Shown here piece by piece: positions 25,962-33,044 of a stretch of DNA of 64,000 bases. The stretch's first letter is position 1. Each line of letters begins with the position of its first letter. A model generated the notes under the pieces. It had not been told where the DNA came from and did no database searches. It was given only the letters and a program-made list of their open reading frames with translations. Both the position numbers and the translations under genes were made by a program. Source of the stretch: JAFAMB01 sp963775805 (GTDB lineage: Bacteria > Verrucomicrobiota > Verrucomicrobiia > Chthoniobacterales > JAFAMB01); the NCBI GenBank assembly GCA_963775805.1, contig CAVZKG010000002.1, positions 434,001 to 498,000 of the forward strand, read 5' to 3'.

Positions 25962-26300
25962 ATGCCATCCGAGAAACCTGGAAAAATCACTTTCAAGGGT
26001 AAGATCGATCCACGATTGATCCCCACCGACGCCGCACCTGGTTATGAGATTGTCGATGCCAAGGTGACAGAGACGGGTGTCGACGTTTGGCTTTCAGATG
26101 GCAGAGTCATTATCACTCCGCTCTCGTGGTATCCAACTTTGGAAGCTGCAAGTCCAAAACAGCGTAAGGCGTTCGAGAATTGGGGAGTTGGACTAGCGTG
26201 GGAAAACTTGGACTTCCACTTAAGTGTTGAAAGAATGCTTGCTGGGACGAGGAGCTGTTTCTCTAGATTTCAGGTGACCGCTCCAGATTATGGCCAGTAG
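25962..26300 (+). CDS. DUF2442-domain protein
   Basis: 112 residues. The core (about 30-92) reads GYEIVDAKVTETGVDVWLSD, GRVIITPLSWYPTLEAASP and WENLDFHLSVERMLAG, matching DUF2442 (V.VWL.DGR...PL.WYP.L..A....R..W). The last 20 residues depart from the family and may result from a small indel. DUF2442 proteins are small, often partner DUF4160 proteins and are suspected antitoxin-like components. It follows the DUF4926 remnant within the island. Confidence 0.65.
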   Translation: MPSEKPGKITFKGKIDPRLIPTDAAPGYEIVDAKVTETGVDVWLSDGRVIITPLSWYPTLEAASPKQRKAFENWGVGLAWENLDFHLSVERMLAGTRSCFSRFQVTAPDYGQ

Positions 26301-26435
26301 GCGAGATTGCAAAAACGGTGGTTTTTGCAACTGCCAGAACGCAGTCATTCCACTACGCTCTGCGGCTCGTTGTAGAAAAAAGATGCTCTGGTGGACATCA
26401 AACGAGTAAGTTGTCGAAACTGTACGCACCGAAGA

Positions 26436-26819
26436 ATGAGAATTGGCGAACTCGCGAAATCCGTCGATGTGAACGTCGAAACAATTCGATATTACCAGCG
26501 TATCGGACTACTGGGACTTCCGCAAAAACCCTACGGAGGGACCCGGTCCTATAGCGGCGACGATCTGAGGAGGCTGCGCTTCATCCGTCGCGCTCAGCGG
26601 ATTGGATTTTCGCTGGAAGATATTCGAGCGCTTTTGGAGCTTTCGAGTTCCGATTGCAAACAGGTTGGAAAACTTGCTGCCGAAAAGCTAACCCTGGTTC
26701 ACACGAAGCTAATACAATTGCGCAGGATCGAATCGATCCTCACGAAGACCGTTGAACAATGCGCCAGCCGCAAAGGGCACCAACCTTGTCCGATCATCGA
26801 GACGCTCAGTCAATCCTGA
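26436..26819 (+). CDS. merR: MerR, mercury-responsive transcriptional regulator
   Basis: 127 residues from the ATG at 26436, chosen because MRIGELAKSVDVNVETIRYY is the standard MerR start. It has a winged helix-turn-helix (about 1-70), a dimerisation helix (about 75-108) and a metal loop. The three Hg(II)-binding cysteines of MerR are all present: Cys74 (SSSDCKQ), Cys109 (TVEQCASRKGHQ) and Cys118 (PCPIIETL). This spacing is diagnostic of mercury sensors rather than other MerR proteins. It lies immediately upstream of, and in the same direction as, a mer-type operator-promoter and merT. Confidence 0.92.
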   Translation: MRIGELAKSVDVNVETIRYYQRIGLLGLPQKPYGGTRSYSGDDLRRLRFIRRAQRIGFSLEDIRALLELSSSDCKQVGKLAAEKLTLVHTKLIQLRRIESILTKTVEQCASRKGHQPCPIIETLSQS

Positions 26820-26827
26820 AGTAGCTA

Positions 26828-26859
26828 TTGACACCGTACCCTAGTACGGCGCTTAAGGT
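26828..26859 (+). promoter_or_regulatory. mer operator-promoter for merT-merP
   Basis: A -35 TTGACA (26828-26833) is followed by the dyad CCGTAC-CCTA-GTACGG (26834-26849) and a -10 TAAGGT (26854-26859). This closely copies the Tn21/Tn501 merT promoter, including the overlong 19-20 bp spacer that MerR untwists when Hg(II) binds. It starts 9 nt after the merR stop and ends 13 nt before the merT ATG. Confidence 0.9.
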
Positions 26860-26872
26860 GAGGCTCAGAGAT

Positions 26873-27241
26873 ATGTCTGAGCTGAATAAACCTAATGCTA
26901 CCCAAAGCGCAAAAGGCTTCTTGGTGGCGGGGATTCTTGCGGCTGTTGGAGCGTCGATCTGCTGCGTCGGGCCCCTCGTGTTGCTGGCGCTTGGCGTTAG
27001 TGGTGCCTGGATCGGCTCACTGACAGCGCTCGAACCGTACCGTCCGCTTTTTATTGGACTGACGCTTCTCTTCCTCGGGTTCGCGTTTCACCGCCTCTAT
27101 TTCGCACGTCGACCTTGCGCTCCAGGGTCGGCCTGCGCGAATCCGCGCACCCTAAAACACCAGCGCTTGGCATTCTGGATCGTTACGATCCTGGTGCTCG
27201 GCCTAATTTCCGTACCGTGGCTGGCGCCACTATTTTATTGA
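26873..27241 (+). CDS. merT: MerT, inner-membrane mercuric ion transporter
   Basis: 122 residues from the ATG at 26873; a longer frame starting at 26828 would begin inside the operator and is rejected. There are three membrane segments (about 15-40, 45-75 and 98-118). The vicinal cysteine pair lies in TM1 (GASICCVGPL, Cys30-Cys31) and a second pair in the cytoplasmic loop (RRPCAPGSAC, Cys82 and Cys88), as in MerT. It accepts Hg(II) from MerP and passes it to the cytoplasm. merP begins 2 nt after its stop. Confidence 0.92.
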   Translation: MSELNKPNATQSAKGFLVAGILAAVGASICCVGPLVLLALGVSGAWIGSLTALEPYRPLFIGLTLLFLGFAFHRLYFARRPCAPGSACANPRTLKHQRLAFWIVTILVLGLISVPWLAPLFY

Positions 27242-27243
27242 TT

Positions 27244-27534
27244 ATGAAATCGCATAAGAACCGTCTTGCCCTACTCACTGCCCTCGTGGCGTTTCCCTTT
27301 AGTCTGTTTGCTGGGACCTTACAAACCGTCACTCTCGAGGTGAGGAATATGACCTGCGCGGTCTGTCCGATCACGGTCAAGAAGGCATTGGGAAAAGTGC
27401 CTGGGGTAACGGACGCGAAAGTGGATTTTGATAAGAAAACTGCCAGCGTTTCGTTTGACCCTGATAAAGCGGATGTCGCTCAACTAACCAAAGCGACTGC
27501 AGACGCGGGCTATCTTTCCTCTGTCCGTAATTGA
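27244..27534 (+). CDS. merP: MerP, periplasmic mercury-binding protein
   Basis: 96 residues from the ATG at 27244. A signal peptide (about 1-23, LALLTALVAFPFSLFAG) precedes a heavy-metal-associated domain with the metal site NMTCAVC (Cys38 and Cys41), followed by KKALGKVPGVTDAKVDFDKK as in HMA folds. It captures Hg(II) in the periplasm and hands it to MerT. It is translated directly after merT; the next gene starts 8 nt downstream. Confidence 0.93.
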   Translation: MKSHKNRLALLTALVAFPFSLFAGTLQTVTLEVRNMTCAVCPITVKKALGKVPGVTDAKVDFDKKTASVSFDPDKADVAQLTKATADAGYLSSVRN

Positions 27535-27542
27535 ATGCGGCT

Positions 27543-27761
27543 ATGAACGAGGCTCTCCAAGAATCCGTGCTGGTCTGCCCCGTTTGCGGCTTCGCTAAGC
27601 GAGAAACGATGCCAACCAATGCCTGCCAATTCTTCTACGAGTGCTCTAACTGCAAAACGCTGCTACGCCCTAAGCCCGGCGATTGCTGCGTCTTTTGTTC
27701 TTACGGTTCGGTGAAATGTCCGCCAATGCAGGGCGAAAATCACATCTGCGCTGCTGGCTAG
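27543..27761 (+). CDS. GDCCVxC-domain protein (Cys form of a (seleno)protein family)
   Basis: 72 residues from the ATG at 27543 (an in-frame TTG at 27531 overlaps the merP stop). It has ten cysteines: a CPVC pair (12, 15), Cys28, CSNC (34, 37), the signature GDCCVFC (48, 49, 52), Cys59 and Cys69. The GDCCVxC family is often linked to mer genes and can carry selenocysteine; here the codons are TGC/TGT, so all are Cys. It is probably a soluble cytoplasmic zinc-ribbon-like thiol protein that handles Hg(II). The exact reaction is not known. Confidence 0.8.
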   Translation: MNEALQESVLVCPVCGFAKRETMPTNACQFFYECSNCKTLLRPKPGDCCVFCSYGSVKCPPMQGENHICAAG

Positions 27762-27792
27762 CTGAACCAATCCACTCCCACAGAGCCCAGTT

Positions 27793-28413
27793 ATGAAGAA
27801 ATCTATTAGCCAGGAAACTGTTACTTTTTACGATGTGCCGTTAGTATGCGGAGCTGCACCATCGATTGGTTGCGGCAGTCGAGCTAAGCCACTCTTGTTA
27901 GATCTCGAGCGGCAAAGTGCAATCAAAGAGGTTTGGTTGAACCGGACGGGAACGATAGTAGCGATCGTATGGCATGACGAACCACACATGGAAGAAGCCG
28001 GCAAACCGATCTTCAAAAGGCATGAAGTAGAATACAATGAACTGCGCGGCGATAAGCCCGACTCTCTTCGAATTGACGAGGGCTGGTTTCGTGGCGCCGA
28101 AGTGGATCATCTAAGCTTGGAAGAAGCGCGAGAAATTGCGGAAACCTTGGTGGCCCTGGTAGGCAAGGAGCGGTTGACCTCTATTGAGGAAGCCGCGCAG
28201 ATCAAATCCGACATTGAACACTACTTTCGGAAAGAGCTGATCAAGATTCGAACTAAACAAGAATTGCTGCACGACACGCAAGACAAGTTCCGAAAGGCGG
28301 TTCTTAACATCTTTCAGAAGCATGTCGGGACGGAACGAGCGAGCGAGGTACAGGCGCGCATCCAAAACCCATTCGCCATAGCAGAAAAGGCAGAGACCTC
28401 TAGCTGTTGTTGA
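27793..28413 (+). CDS. Unknown mercury-island protein with possible HMA-like N-terminal domain
   Basis: 206 residues, cytoplasmic. The first 65 residues show a strand, a cysteine loop (PLVCGAAPSIGCGSR, Cys19 and Cys27), a helix (AKPLLLDLERQSAIKEV) and strands (WLNRTGTIVAIVW). This order resembles heavy-metal-associated folds, although the CxxC is replaced by a wider C-x7-C. A mainly helical region (about 110-200) ends in the vicinal pair SSCC (205-206). I know no defined family for it. It is the last gene of the mer cluster, 31 bp after the GDCCVxC gene. The free thiols suggest metal capture or transfer; this is inference. Confidence 0.7.
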   Translation: MKKSISQETVTFYDVPLVCGAAPSIGCGSRAKPLLLDLERQSAIKEVWLNRTGTIVAIVWHDEPHMEEAGKPIFKRHEVEYNELRGDKPDSLRIDEGWFRGAEVDHLSLEEAREIAETLVALVGKERLTSIEEAAQIKSDIEHYFRKELIKIRTKQELLHDTQDKFRKAVLNIFQKHVGTERASEVQARIQNPFAIAEKAETSSCC

Positions 28414-28690
28414 GGGGAAAGCCGACCCAGGTCGTTTGTTCGAATTTCCTGTGCGACTTTCACATGGATCTCCGCCCGGCAAGCGGGTTACGGCTGATCC
28501 CCGAGAGCGAGTCGCTCGAAACTAGAAAGTGAGGTTTCGCCGATTAAACGACCGATGGGCAGATAATCCGACGAGCCGTTTGCGTGTGTGTTTTGTGTGT
28601 GTCTTTCAGTGATCGAGCTTGATGGATTGTGAGGCCCGGTGAGATTCGGTGATCTCTCGTAAGCTCCTCGTAATTAGCATAATCTAATCA

Positions 28691-28762
28691 TGTCCCCGCC
28701 GGGAATCGAACCCGGATTTAAGGTTTAGGAAACCTCCGTTCTATCCGTTGAACTACGGAGAC
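28691..28762 (-). tRNA. tRNA-Arg (anticodon CCT)
   Basis: Read on the minus strand, the 7-bp acceptor stem GTCTCCG/CGGGGAC (one G-T pair), the D arm GTTC...GAAC, the anticodon stem GAGGT/ACCTT with loop TTCCTAA (anticodon CCT, codon AGG), and the T arm CGGGTTCGATTCCCG all form. CCA is not encoded. It is the integration target of the mercury island, which lies on its 3' side. Confidence 0.95.
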
Positions 28763-29055
28763 GTATGATTATGAACGACTTATGATTGATACCATCTCCA
28801 TAGGAGCGAAGTTCTACTAAGGCCCTTTGTGTCCCAAGCCGTGCACAGGCGTTCAAATAGTCTAAAAACTCTCCATCTGCAATTCTGATCGCGACCCGAT
28901 TTAAAGTACCGGGATTTCGGAAACAGACATCGCTCTGCAAATTTTTTCCGCGGTTTGGGTGGCCTTTTTGCAGATGATTCGTGCAAGCCGAGCGCCGTCC
29001 AACCTCCGGATCAATCTGACTTGGCGGTCATGAGTGCAGCGGTGACACCGCTTCG
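28763..29055. other. Intergenic region between tRNA-Arg and dodecin
   Basis: About 290 bp. A short minus-strand open frame (up to 28940) runs into the tRNA and is not credible as a gene as it stands. No repeats or clear regulatory sites seen. Confidence 0.3.
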
Positions 29056-29265
29056 TCATGTATCCAGAGTGAAGCCGACCTTCACGGTCACCTGCCAGTT
29101 CGCAACTTTGTTATTCTCGAGGTGGCCGCGCACCTCGGCAACCTCGAACCACTTCATATTCCGGATCGTCTTGCCGGCTCGCGTGATTGCATTGTTCACT
29201 GCGTCTTCGATACCGTTTGGCGAGGAACCGACCAGCTCAATCTTTTTGTAAATGTGGTCACTCAT
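29056..29265 (-). CDS. Dodecin-family flavin-binding protein
   Basis: 69 residues from the ATG at 29265; the longer frame to 29409 has no coding character. HIYKKIELVGSSPNGIEDAV, NNAITRAGKTIRNMKWFEV and GHLENNKVANWQVTVKVGF match dodecins over the full length, including the conserved Trp in MKWFEV. Dodecins form 12-mers that store or buffer flavins in the cytoplasm. It is a single gene. Confidence 0.92.
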   Translation of the reverse strand: MSDHIYKKIELVGSSPNGIEDAVNNAITRAGKTIRNMKWFEVAEVRGHLENNKVANWQVTVKVGFTLDT

Positions 29266-29441
29266 AGCCGGAACAAACCATTGCACGTGGCGTCGGGCGA
29301 GCAGATTTCTAGACGTAAGGACAAAGCATTTTTGCAGTTGAAAAAATGAGTTTCGTCTCCAAGTGCGTAGCACTGGTCTTTCTTTTTGTCGGTAGAACCT
29401 GATTTGCAAGAGCCCTCACGGAAATGCTCTGCTCGTTTTGG

Positions 29442-30455
29442 TTACGGCATCTCCTGCTGGCCTGACGCCATCGAGCGTACCATCGCTTCGAGCACGCGCA
29501 TCGCCGTTACACCATCGATGATCGTGGGCGCATCGTTCGGCTCGCCTCTTACCGCGGCAAGGAATGCCGATAACAACGCTTGGTAGCCCTTATGGTCTTC
29601 GTTTGCCGCGGCAGTCAGATTCGGCTCCCACATCAGGGTGTCCTCCTGCGGATCGAGCGTCGCGTCGGCAGCGTTCGCTTTGAACGCCGGGTTGCGGTAG
29701 TAGCGAACCTCATGAACGTTTCGGATTTCCAAGCGCTGATGGTCGCCCATCACCTGCCACCACTCCATTGGCGTGCCGCGCGATTGATTCGTGCCCATCA
29801 CGACAGTCGCAAGCGCGCCGGATTTGAATTCGAAGCTAACGTGCAGAACTAGTTTTCCTGGTTCGATCTCATGAGATCGTGCGTGAACGCTTTTCACCGG
29901 CTCACCCATCAGCCAAGGGACAAGGTCCATTGCGTGCACGCAGTGATGCAACAGGAAGCCGGTATAGTCAGGGTTGCCAACGAAATAGCTCGGCGCGGTC
30001 ATGTACTCGCCAAGCAGACTGGCCGGAGTTCCGAAGGAGGGAGTGCGCAATATGTTCCCTGCGATTCGATTCGCGGTTGAATAGCGCTTCATAAAGCCGA
30101 CAACGCAAGGCTTCCCAGCGCGCGCCGCTTCATCAGCGAGACGTTGGGCGGCCTTCGCGGTCGGAGCAGGCGGCTTTTCCATGAAAACCGGCAAGCCGAG
30201 TGACAGCGCCTGCAGACCCAACTCGACATGAACGGCAGGCCCCACGGCCATACCGATTGCGTCCAGCCCTTGATGAGCAAGCATTTGACCCGCATCGGCA
30301 TAGCGCGCGGCGACACCGTACCGGTTGCCGATCTGTTCCAGGCTCTTTCCGTCGACATCGCAAAGAGCTGCGATCTTCACAGGTAGCCGCACGAGTTGAG
30401 GCAACAGCATTTCGCTCGCATGCGTGCCACACCCGATCCATCCGATATTGATCAT
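29442..30455 (-). CDS. Gfo/Idh/MocA-family oxidoreductase
   Basis: 337 residues. An N-terminal Rossmann domain (INIGWIGCGTHASEMLLPQL; GCGTHA as nucleotide loop) is followed by the conserved MEKPPAPT (EKP motif, Lys near 94) and a C-terminal alpha/beta substrate domain. The family oxidises or reduces sugars and inositols with NAD(P). It overlaps the upstream isomerase gene by 4 nt (ATGA) and is the last gene of the carbohydrate operon. Its partner isomerase and the ABC importer suggest a sugar or polyol pathway of unknown substrate. Confidence 0.9.
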   Translation of the reverse strand: MINIGWIGCGTHASEMLLPQLVRLPVKIAALCDVDGKSLEQIGNRYGVAARYADAGQMLAHQGLDAIGMAVGPAVHVELGLQALSLGLPVFMEKPPAPTAKAAQRLADEAARAGKPCVVGFMKRYSTANRIAGNILRTPSFGTPASLLGEYMTAPSYFVGNPDYTGFLLHHCVHAMDLVPWLMGEPVKSVHARSHEIEPGKLVLHVSFEFKSGALATVVMGTNQSRGTPMEWWQVMGDHQRLEIRNVHEVRYYRNPAFKANAADATLDPQEDTLMWEPNLTAAANEDHKGYQALLSAFLAAVRGEPNDAPTIIDGVTAMRVLEAMVRSMASGQQEMP

Positions 30456-31333
30456 TCGATCCGCCTTGCCGCATGTAGTGCGGCGCGCAGGAATGCGCCG
30501 CTGTGATGAAGATCCAGATCCTCGTCATAGGAGGGCGCACGCCACTGTGCGAGCGGAAGTGACAACAATGTTTCGGTGCGGCGGAATGGTTCCAAGGTGA
30601 TCGGGCCGCGATAATTGAGTTCGGCCAGCACATGGCAAATCTCCGCCCAGTCGATATGGCCAGTTCCCAGATAGCCGCGATGATTTTCGTTAGCCTGGAA
30701 ATGGACCAGGTAAGCGGCGGCCCTCCTTATTGCCCGCCCAAGGTCGTCTTCCTCCATGTTCATGTGGAAGGTATCGAGCATGATTTTTACAGCCGGACTT
30801 CCCACCTGCGTGGCCAACTCGACTGCCTGCCGGGCGGTATTGCAAAAGTCCGTTTCGAATCGGTTGAGCGGCTCGATGGCAAATTCCACTCCATGTTGCA
30901 CGGCGTAGTCACCGGCCTCCTTGAGGCCTGCGACCACCCTCTGAATTCGCGCGAGCCGATGGGGCTCATCGATGGGCCCGGGCAAACGGCCGGCGAAGAC
31001 GAGGGGTGCACCGTAAATGGGGCCGCCAATGATTTTTGCACCAGCAGCCACGGCTATGTCTACACAATGCATTAGATAGGCAATTCCACCTTGATGTTCC
31101 GAGGGATCATCAGACGCCAGATTGCGTTGCGGAGTGATCCGCGCGGCAAAGACGAGTGACAGACCTGCTTGTGTTGCCGCGCGTCCCACGTCGGCCGGAT
31201 CGAGCTCCCCCTCTTCCGGGACAAGTAGTTCGCAAAAATCCATCCCGGCCGCCTTCATCCGATCGAAAAGCGGATAGTGCGCGGACGTGAACGGTCTGAT
31301 GTAAGTCATCGAATTCACGCCGATCGTCGGCAT
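30452..31333 (-). CDS. Sugar phosphate isomerase/epimerase-like TIM-barrel protein
   Basis: About 293 residues from the ATG at 31333 (MPTIGVNSMTY). An ATG at 31360 that overlaps the preceding permease stop is an alternative. Metal-binding and catalytic stretches of the xylose-isomerase-like barrel are visible: FAIEPLNRFETDF (Glu), KIMLDTFHMNMEE (Asp, His), VHFQANENHRG (His region) and GPITLEPF (Glu). This resembles ketose 3-epimerases. It probably epimerises or isomerises the sugar imported by the linked transporter before the Gfo/Idh/MocA enzyme acts. Confidence 0.87.
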   Translation of the reverse strand: MPTIGVNSMTYIRPFTSAHYPLFDRMKAAGMDFCELLVPEEGELDPADVGRAATQAGLSLVFAARITPQRNLASDDPSEHQGGIAYLMHCVDIAVAAGAKIIGGPIYGAPLVFAGRLPGPIDEPHRLARIQRVVAGLKEAGDYAVQHGVEFAIEPLNRFETDFCNTARQAVELATQVGSPAVKIMLDTFHMNMEEDDLGRAIRRAAAYLVHFQANENHRGYLGTGHIDWAEICHVLAELNYRGPITLEPFRRTETLLSLPLAQWRAPSYDEDLDLHHSGAFLRAALHAARRIE

Positions 31334-31356
31334 CCATTTCTCTTCGTTCGTGTTTC

Positions 31357-32184
31357 TCATCCTTTTACAGCGCCTGTTACCAAGCCTCCAACAAGTCTGC
31401 GTTGCAGAAATAAAAATAAAACCATGGCAGGCAGGCCCACGACTGTTCCACCTGCTGTCAATAGCCCCCAATCAATTCCGTTTTCCCCAATGAACATCTG
31501 TAGTGCCACCGTCACAGTGCGCACGCGCTCGCCCGCGAGCACAAGTGCGAATAGATACTCGTTCCATGAGGTGATGAAGAGGTAGATGCCAACGGCAACC
31601 ATGCCCGGTCCAACCAGTGGCAGGATCACGAACCTCATCGCCTGAAAGCGGGTCGCGCCGTCGATCAGTGCCGCCTGATCCAGTTCAGTGGGAATTCCGT
31701 CCATGTAGCTTGTCAAAAGCCAGATCGCGAACGGCAGAGTAAAAGTCGCGTGCGCGCTGATCAGCGCAAAGTAGGTATCGAGTAGCCGGAGTTCACGCAT
31801 CAGGATGAAAAGCGGCAAAATCAGCATCACGATTGGAAACATGTTGATGATTAGAAAGAGGCTGCGCAAAGCGGTTCGGCCCCGAAAACGGAAGCGGGAA
31901 AACGCGTATGCCGCCGGCAATGCCAAGCCGAGTCCGATGATAACGGTTCCCGCAGCAACGATGAGGCTATCACGCAGATTTTCCGCAAACGAAGTGCGCT
32001 CCAGCAGTTCGATGTGATGCGCAAGCGTCAACGTGCTGGGCCAGATCATGAGTGGAGTGCGAGTCATGTCGCTTTCAGGCCGAATCGAAGAGAGGAGCAT
32101 CCAAAACCAGGGTCCGAGTGCGAAAGCAAGCACCGCAAGCATTGGCAACTCTGTGCAAACCAGAGTTTTGAGGCGGCGCTTCAT
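31357..32184 (-). CDS. ABC sugar transporter permease (MalG/UgpE-like)
   Basis: 275 residues with six membrane segments. The cytoplasmic EAA loop is present (ELDQAALIDGATRFQAMRFV, then ILPL). An N-terminal RRLKTLVCTELPM is followed by TM1. It overlaps the partner permease by 4 nt at its start and the isomerase lies directly after. No ATPase gene is encoded in the operon, so a shared MsiK/MalK-type ATPase from elsewhere must power it. Confidence 0.92.
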   Translation of the reverse strand: MKRRLKTLVCTELPMLAVLAFALGPWFWMLLSSIRPESDMTRTPLMIWPSTLTLAHHIELLERTSFAENLRDSLIVAAGTVIIGLGLALPAAYAFSRFRFRGRTALRSLFLIINMFPIVMLILPLFILMRELRLLDTYFALISAHATFTLPFAIWLLTSYMDGIPTELDQAALIDGATRFQAMRFVILPLVGPGMVAVGIYLFITSWNEYLFALVLAGERVRTVTVALQMFIGENGIDWGLLTAGGTVVGLPAMVLFLFLQRRLVGGLVTGAVKG

Positions 32185-33044
32185 TGTGCCCGCCTCCTCA
32201 CGAGGGAGAGAATCATTCCACCCAGAAGAATCAAAGTAAGTATTACTGCGAGGGCTGAACCTTTCCCGTAATCGCCGCCGGACCAGGCGGTCAACATCGC
32301 GTGCAACGGCAGCGTGAGTGTAGCCCTTCCCGGTCCGCCGCCTGTCATGACAAGGATAAGATCGAGGGAATTGGCTACCCAGATCATCCGCAACAACAAC
32401 GCGGTCGCAATCACAGCGGTCAATCCGGGGATCGTGACGTGCCAGAATTTTCCCAGTGCGCTGGCGCCGTCAAGCGACGCGGCCTCGTATAGCTCCGCTG
32501 GAATTCCCTGCAGACCCGCTAGAAGCGTCACCGCAAAAAATGGGAATCCCTGCCAAATGACCGCGAGCATCACGGCGACCATCGCGGTGTCTGGGCGGGA
32601 GAGCCACGCGATCGGGCTTGAAATAAGCCCGAGGCGAATGCCCAACGCGTTGACGATTCCCAGGTTGAAATCCAGCATCCAGGTCCAGATGAGGCCAATT
32701 ATCACGCTCGGGAGTGCCCACGGGACAATGACGAGCGCCCGAGCAATTCCGCGCCAGGCGAAGCTTCGGTTTAGTAGCAACGCGGCACCGAGACCAAGCA
32801 GGAACTGCATCGAAACCGAACCAAAGACCCATACGAAGGAATTAAACAAGCTATGCCAAAACAGGGGATCGGCTAAAGCGTTGATGTAATTCGTCAGGCC
32901 TACGAACGGACGAGTTCTCGGGTGGAACAGGTTTACGTAGTGAAAAGACAACGATATCGCTTGAGCAACAGGAAATAACACATAGAGAGCGGTGATCAGA
33001 AGCGCGGGCGTCAGCAGAAGCCAAGGCGTCGTCGTTTTATTCAT
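32181..33044 (-). CDS. ABC sugar transporter permease (MalF/UgpA-like)
   Basis: 287 residues from the ATG at 33044. The frame is open to 33233, but that part lies inside the binding-protein gene and lacks coding character. Six membrane segments; EAA-type loop IPAELYEAASLDGASALGKF, then WHVTIPGL. It overlaps the binding-protein stop by 4 nt (ATGA) and the next permease by 4 nt. It forms the heterodimeric channel with the MalG-like permease. Confidence 0.92.
   Translation of the reverse strand: MNKTTTPWLLLTPALLITALYVLFPVAQAISLSFHYVNLFHPRTRPFVGLTNYINALADPLFWHSLFNSFVWVFGSVSMQFLLGLGAALLLNRSFAWRGIARALVIVPWALPSVIIGLIWTWMLDFNLGIVNALGIRLGLISSPIAWLSRPDTAMVAVMLAVIWQGFPFFAVTLLAGLQGIPAELYEAASLDGASALGKFWHVTIPGLTAVIATALLLRMIWVANSLDLILVMTGGGPGRATLTLPLHAMLTAWSGGDYGKGSALAVILTLILLGGMILSLVRRRAQ

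Larger units (their letters stand above)
25557..28735. mobile_element. Mercury-type genomic island inserted at tRNA-Arg(CCT)
   Basis: A 45-bp sequence identical to the 3' part of tRNA-Arg(CCT) occurs at 25557-25601 and again within the intact tRNA at 28691-28735; homology stops sharply at both ends. The intact tRNA is at the right and the displaced 3' end is at the left. This is the arrangement left by site-specific integration into a tRNA 3' end, with the crossover reaching the anticodon loop. Inside lie DUF4926 and DUF2442 genes (remnant and near-intact), merR, merT, merP, a GDCCVxC protein and a 206-aa protein. No integrase is seen, so the island was either trimmed or mobilised in trans. 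The last 280 bp (28414-28690) hold no recognisable gene. Confidence 0.85.

Noticed and set aside
26828..26872. Start of merT at TTG 26828
   Set aside because: The TTG is the -35 element of the mer promoter; the ATG at 26873 gives the normal MerT N-terminus.
28725..28940. 71-residue minus-strand frame running into tRNA-Arg
   Set aside because: It includes part of the tRNA gene and has no recognisable family or ribosome-binding site.
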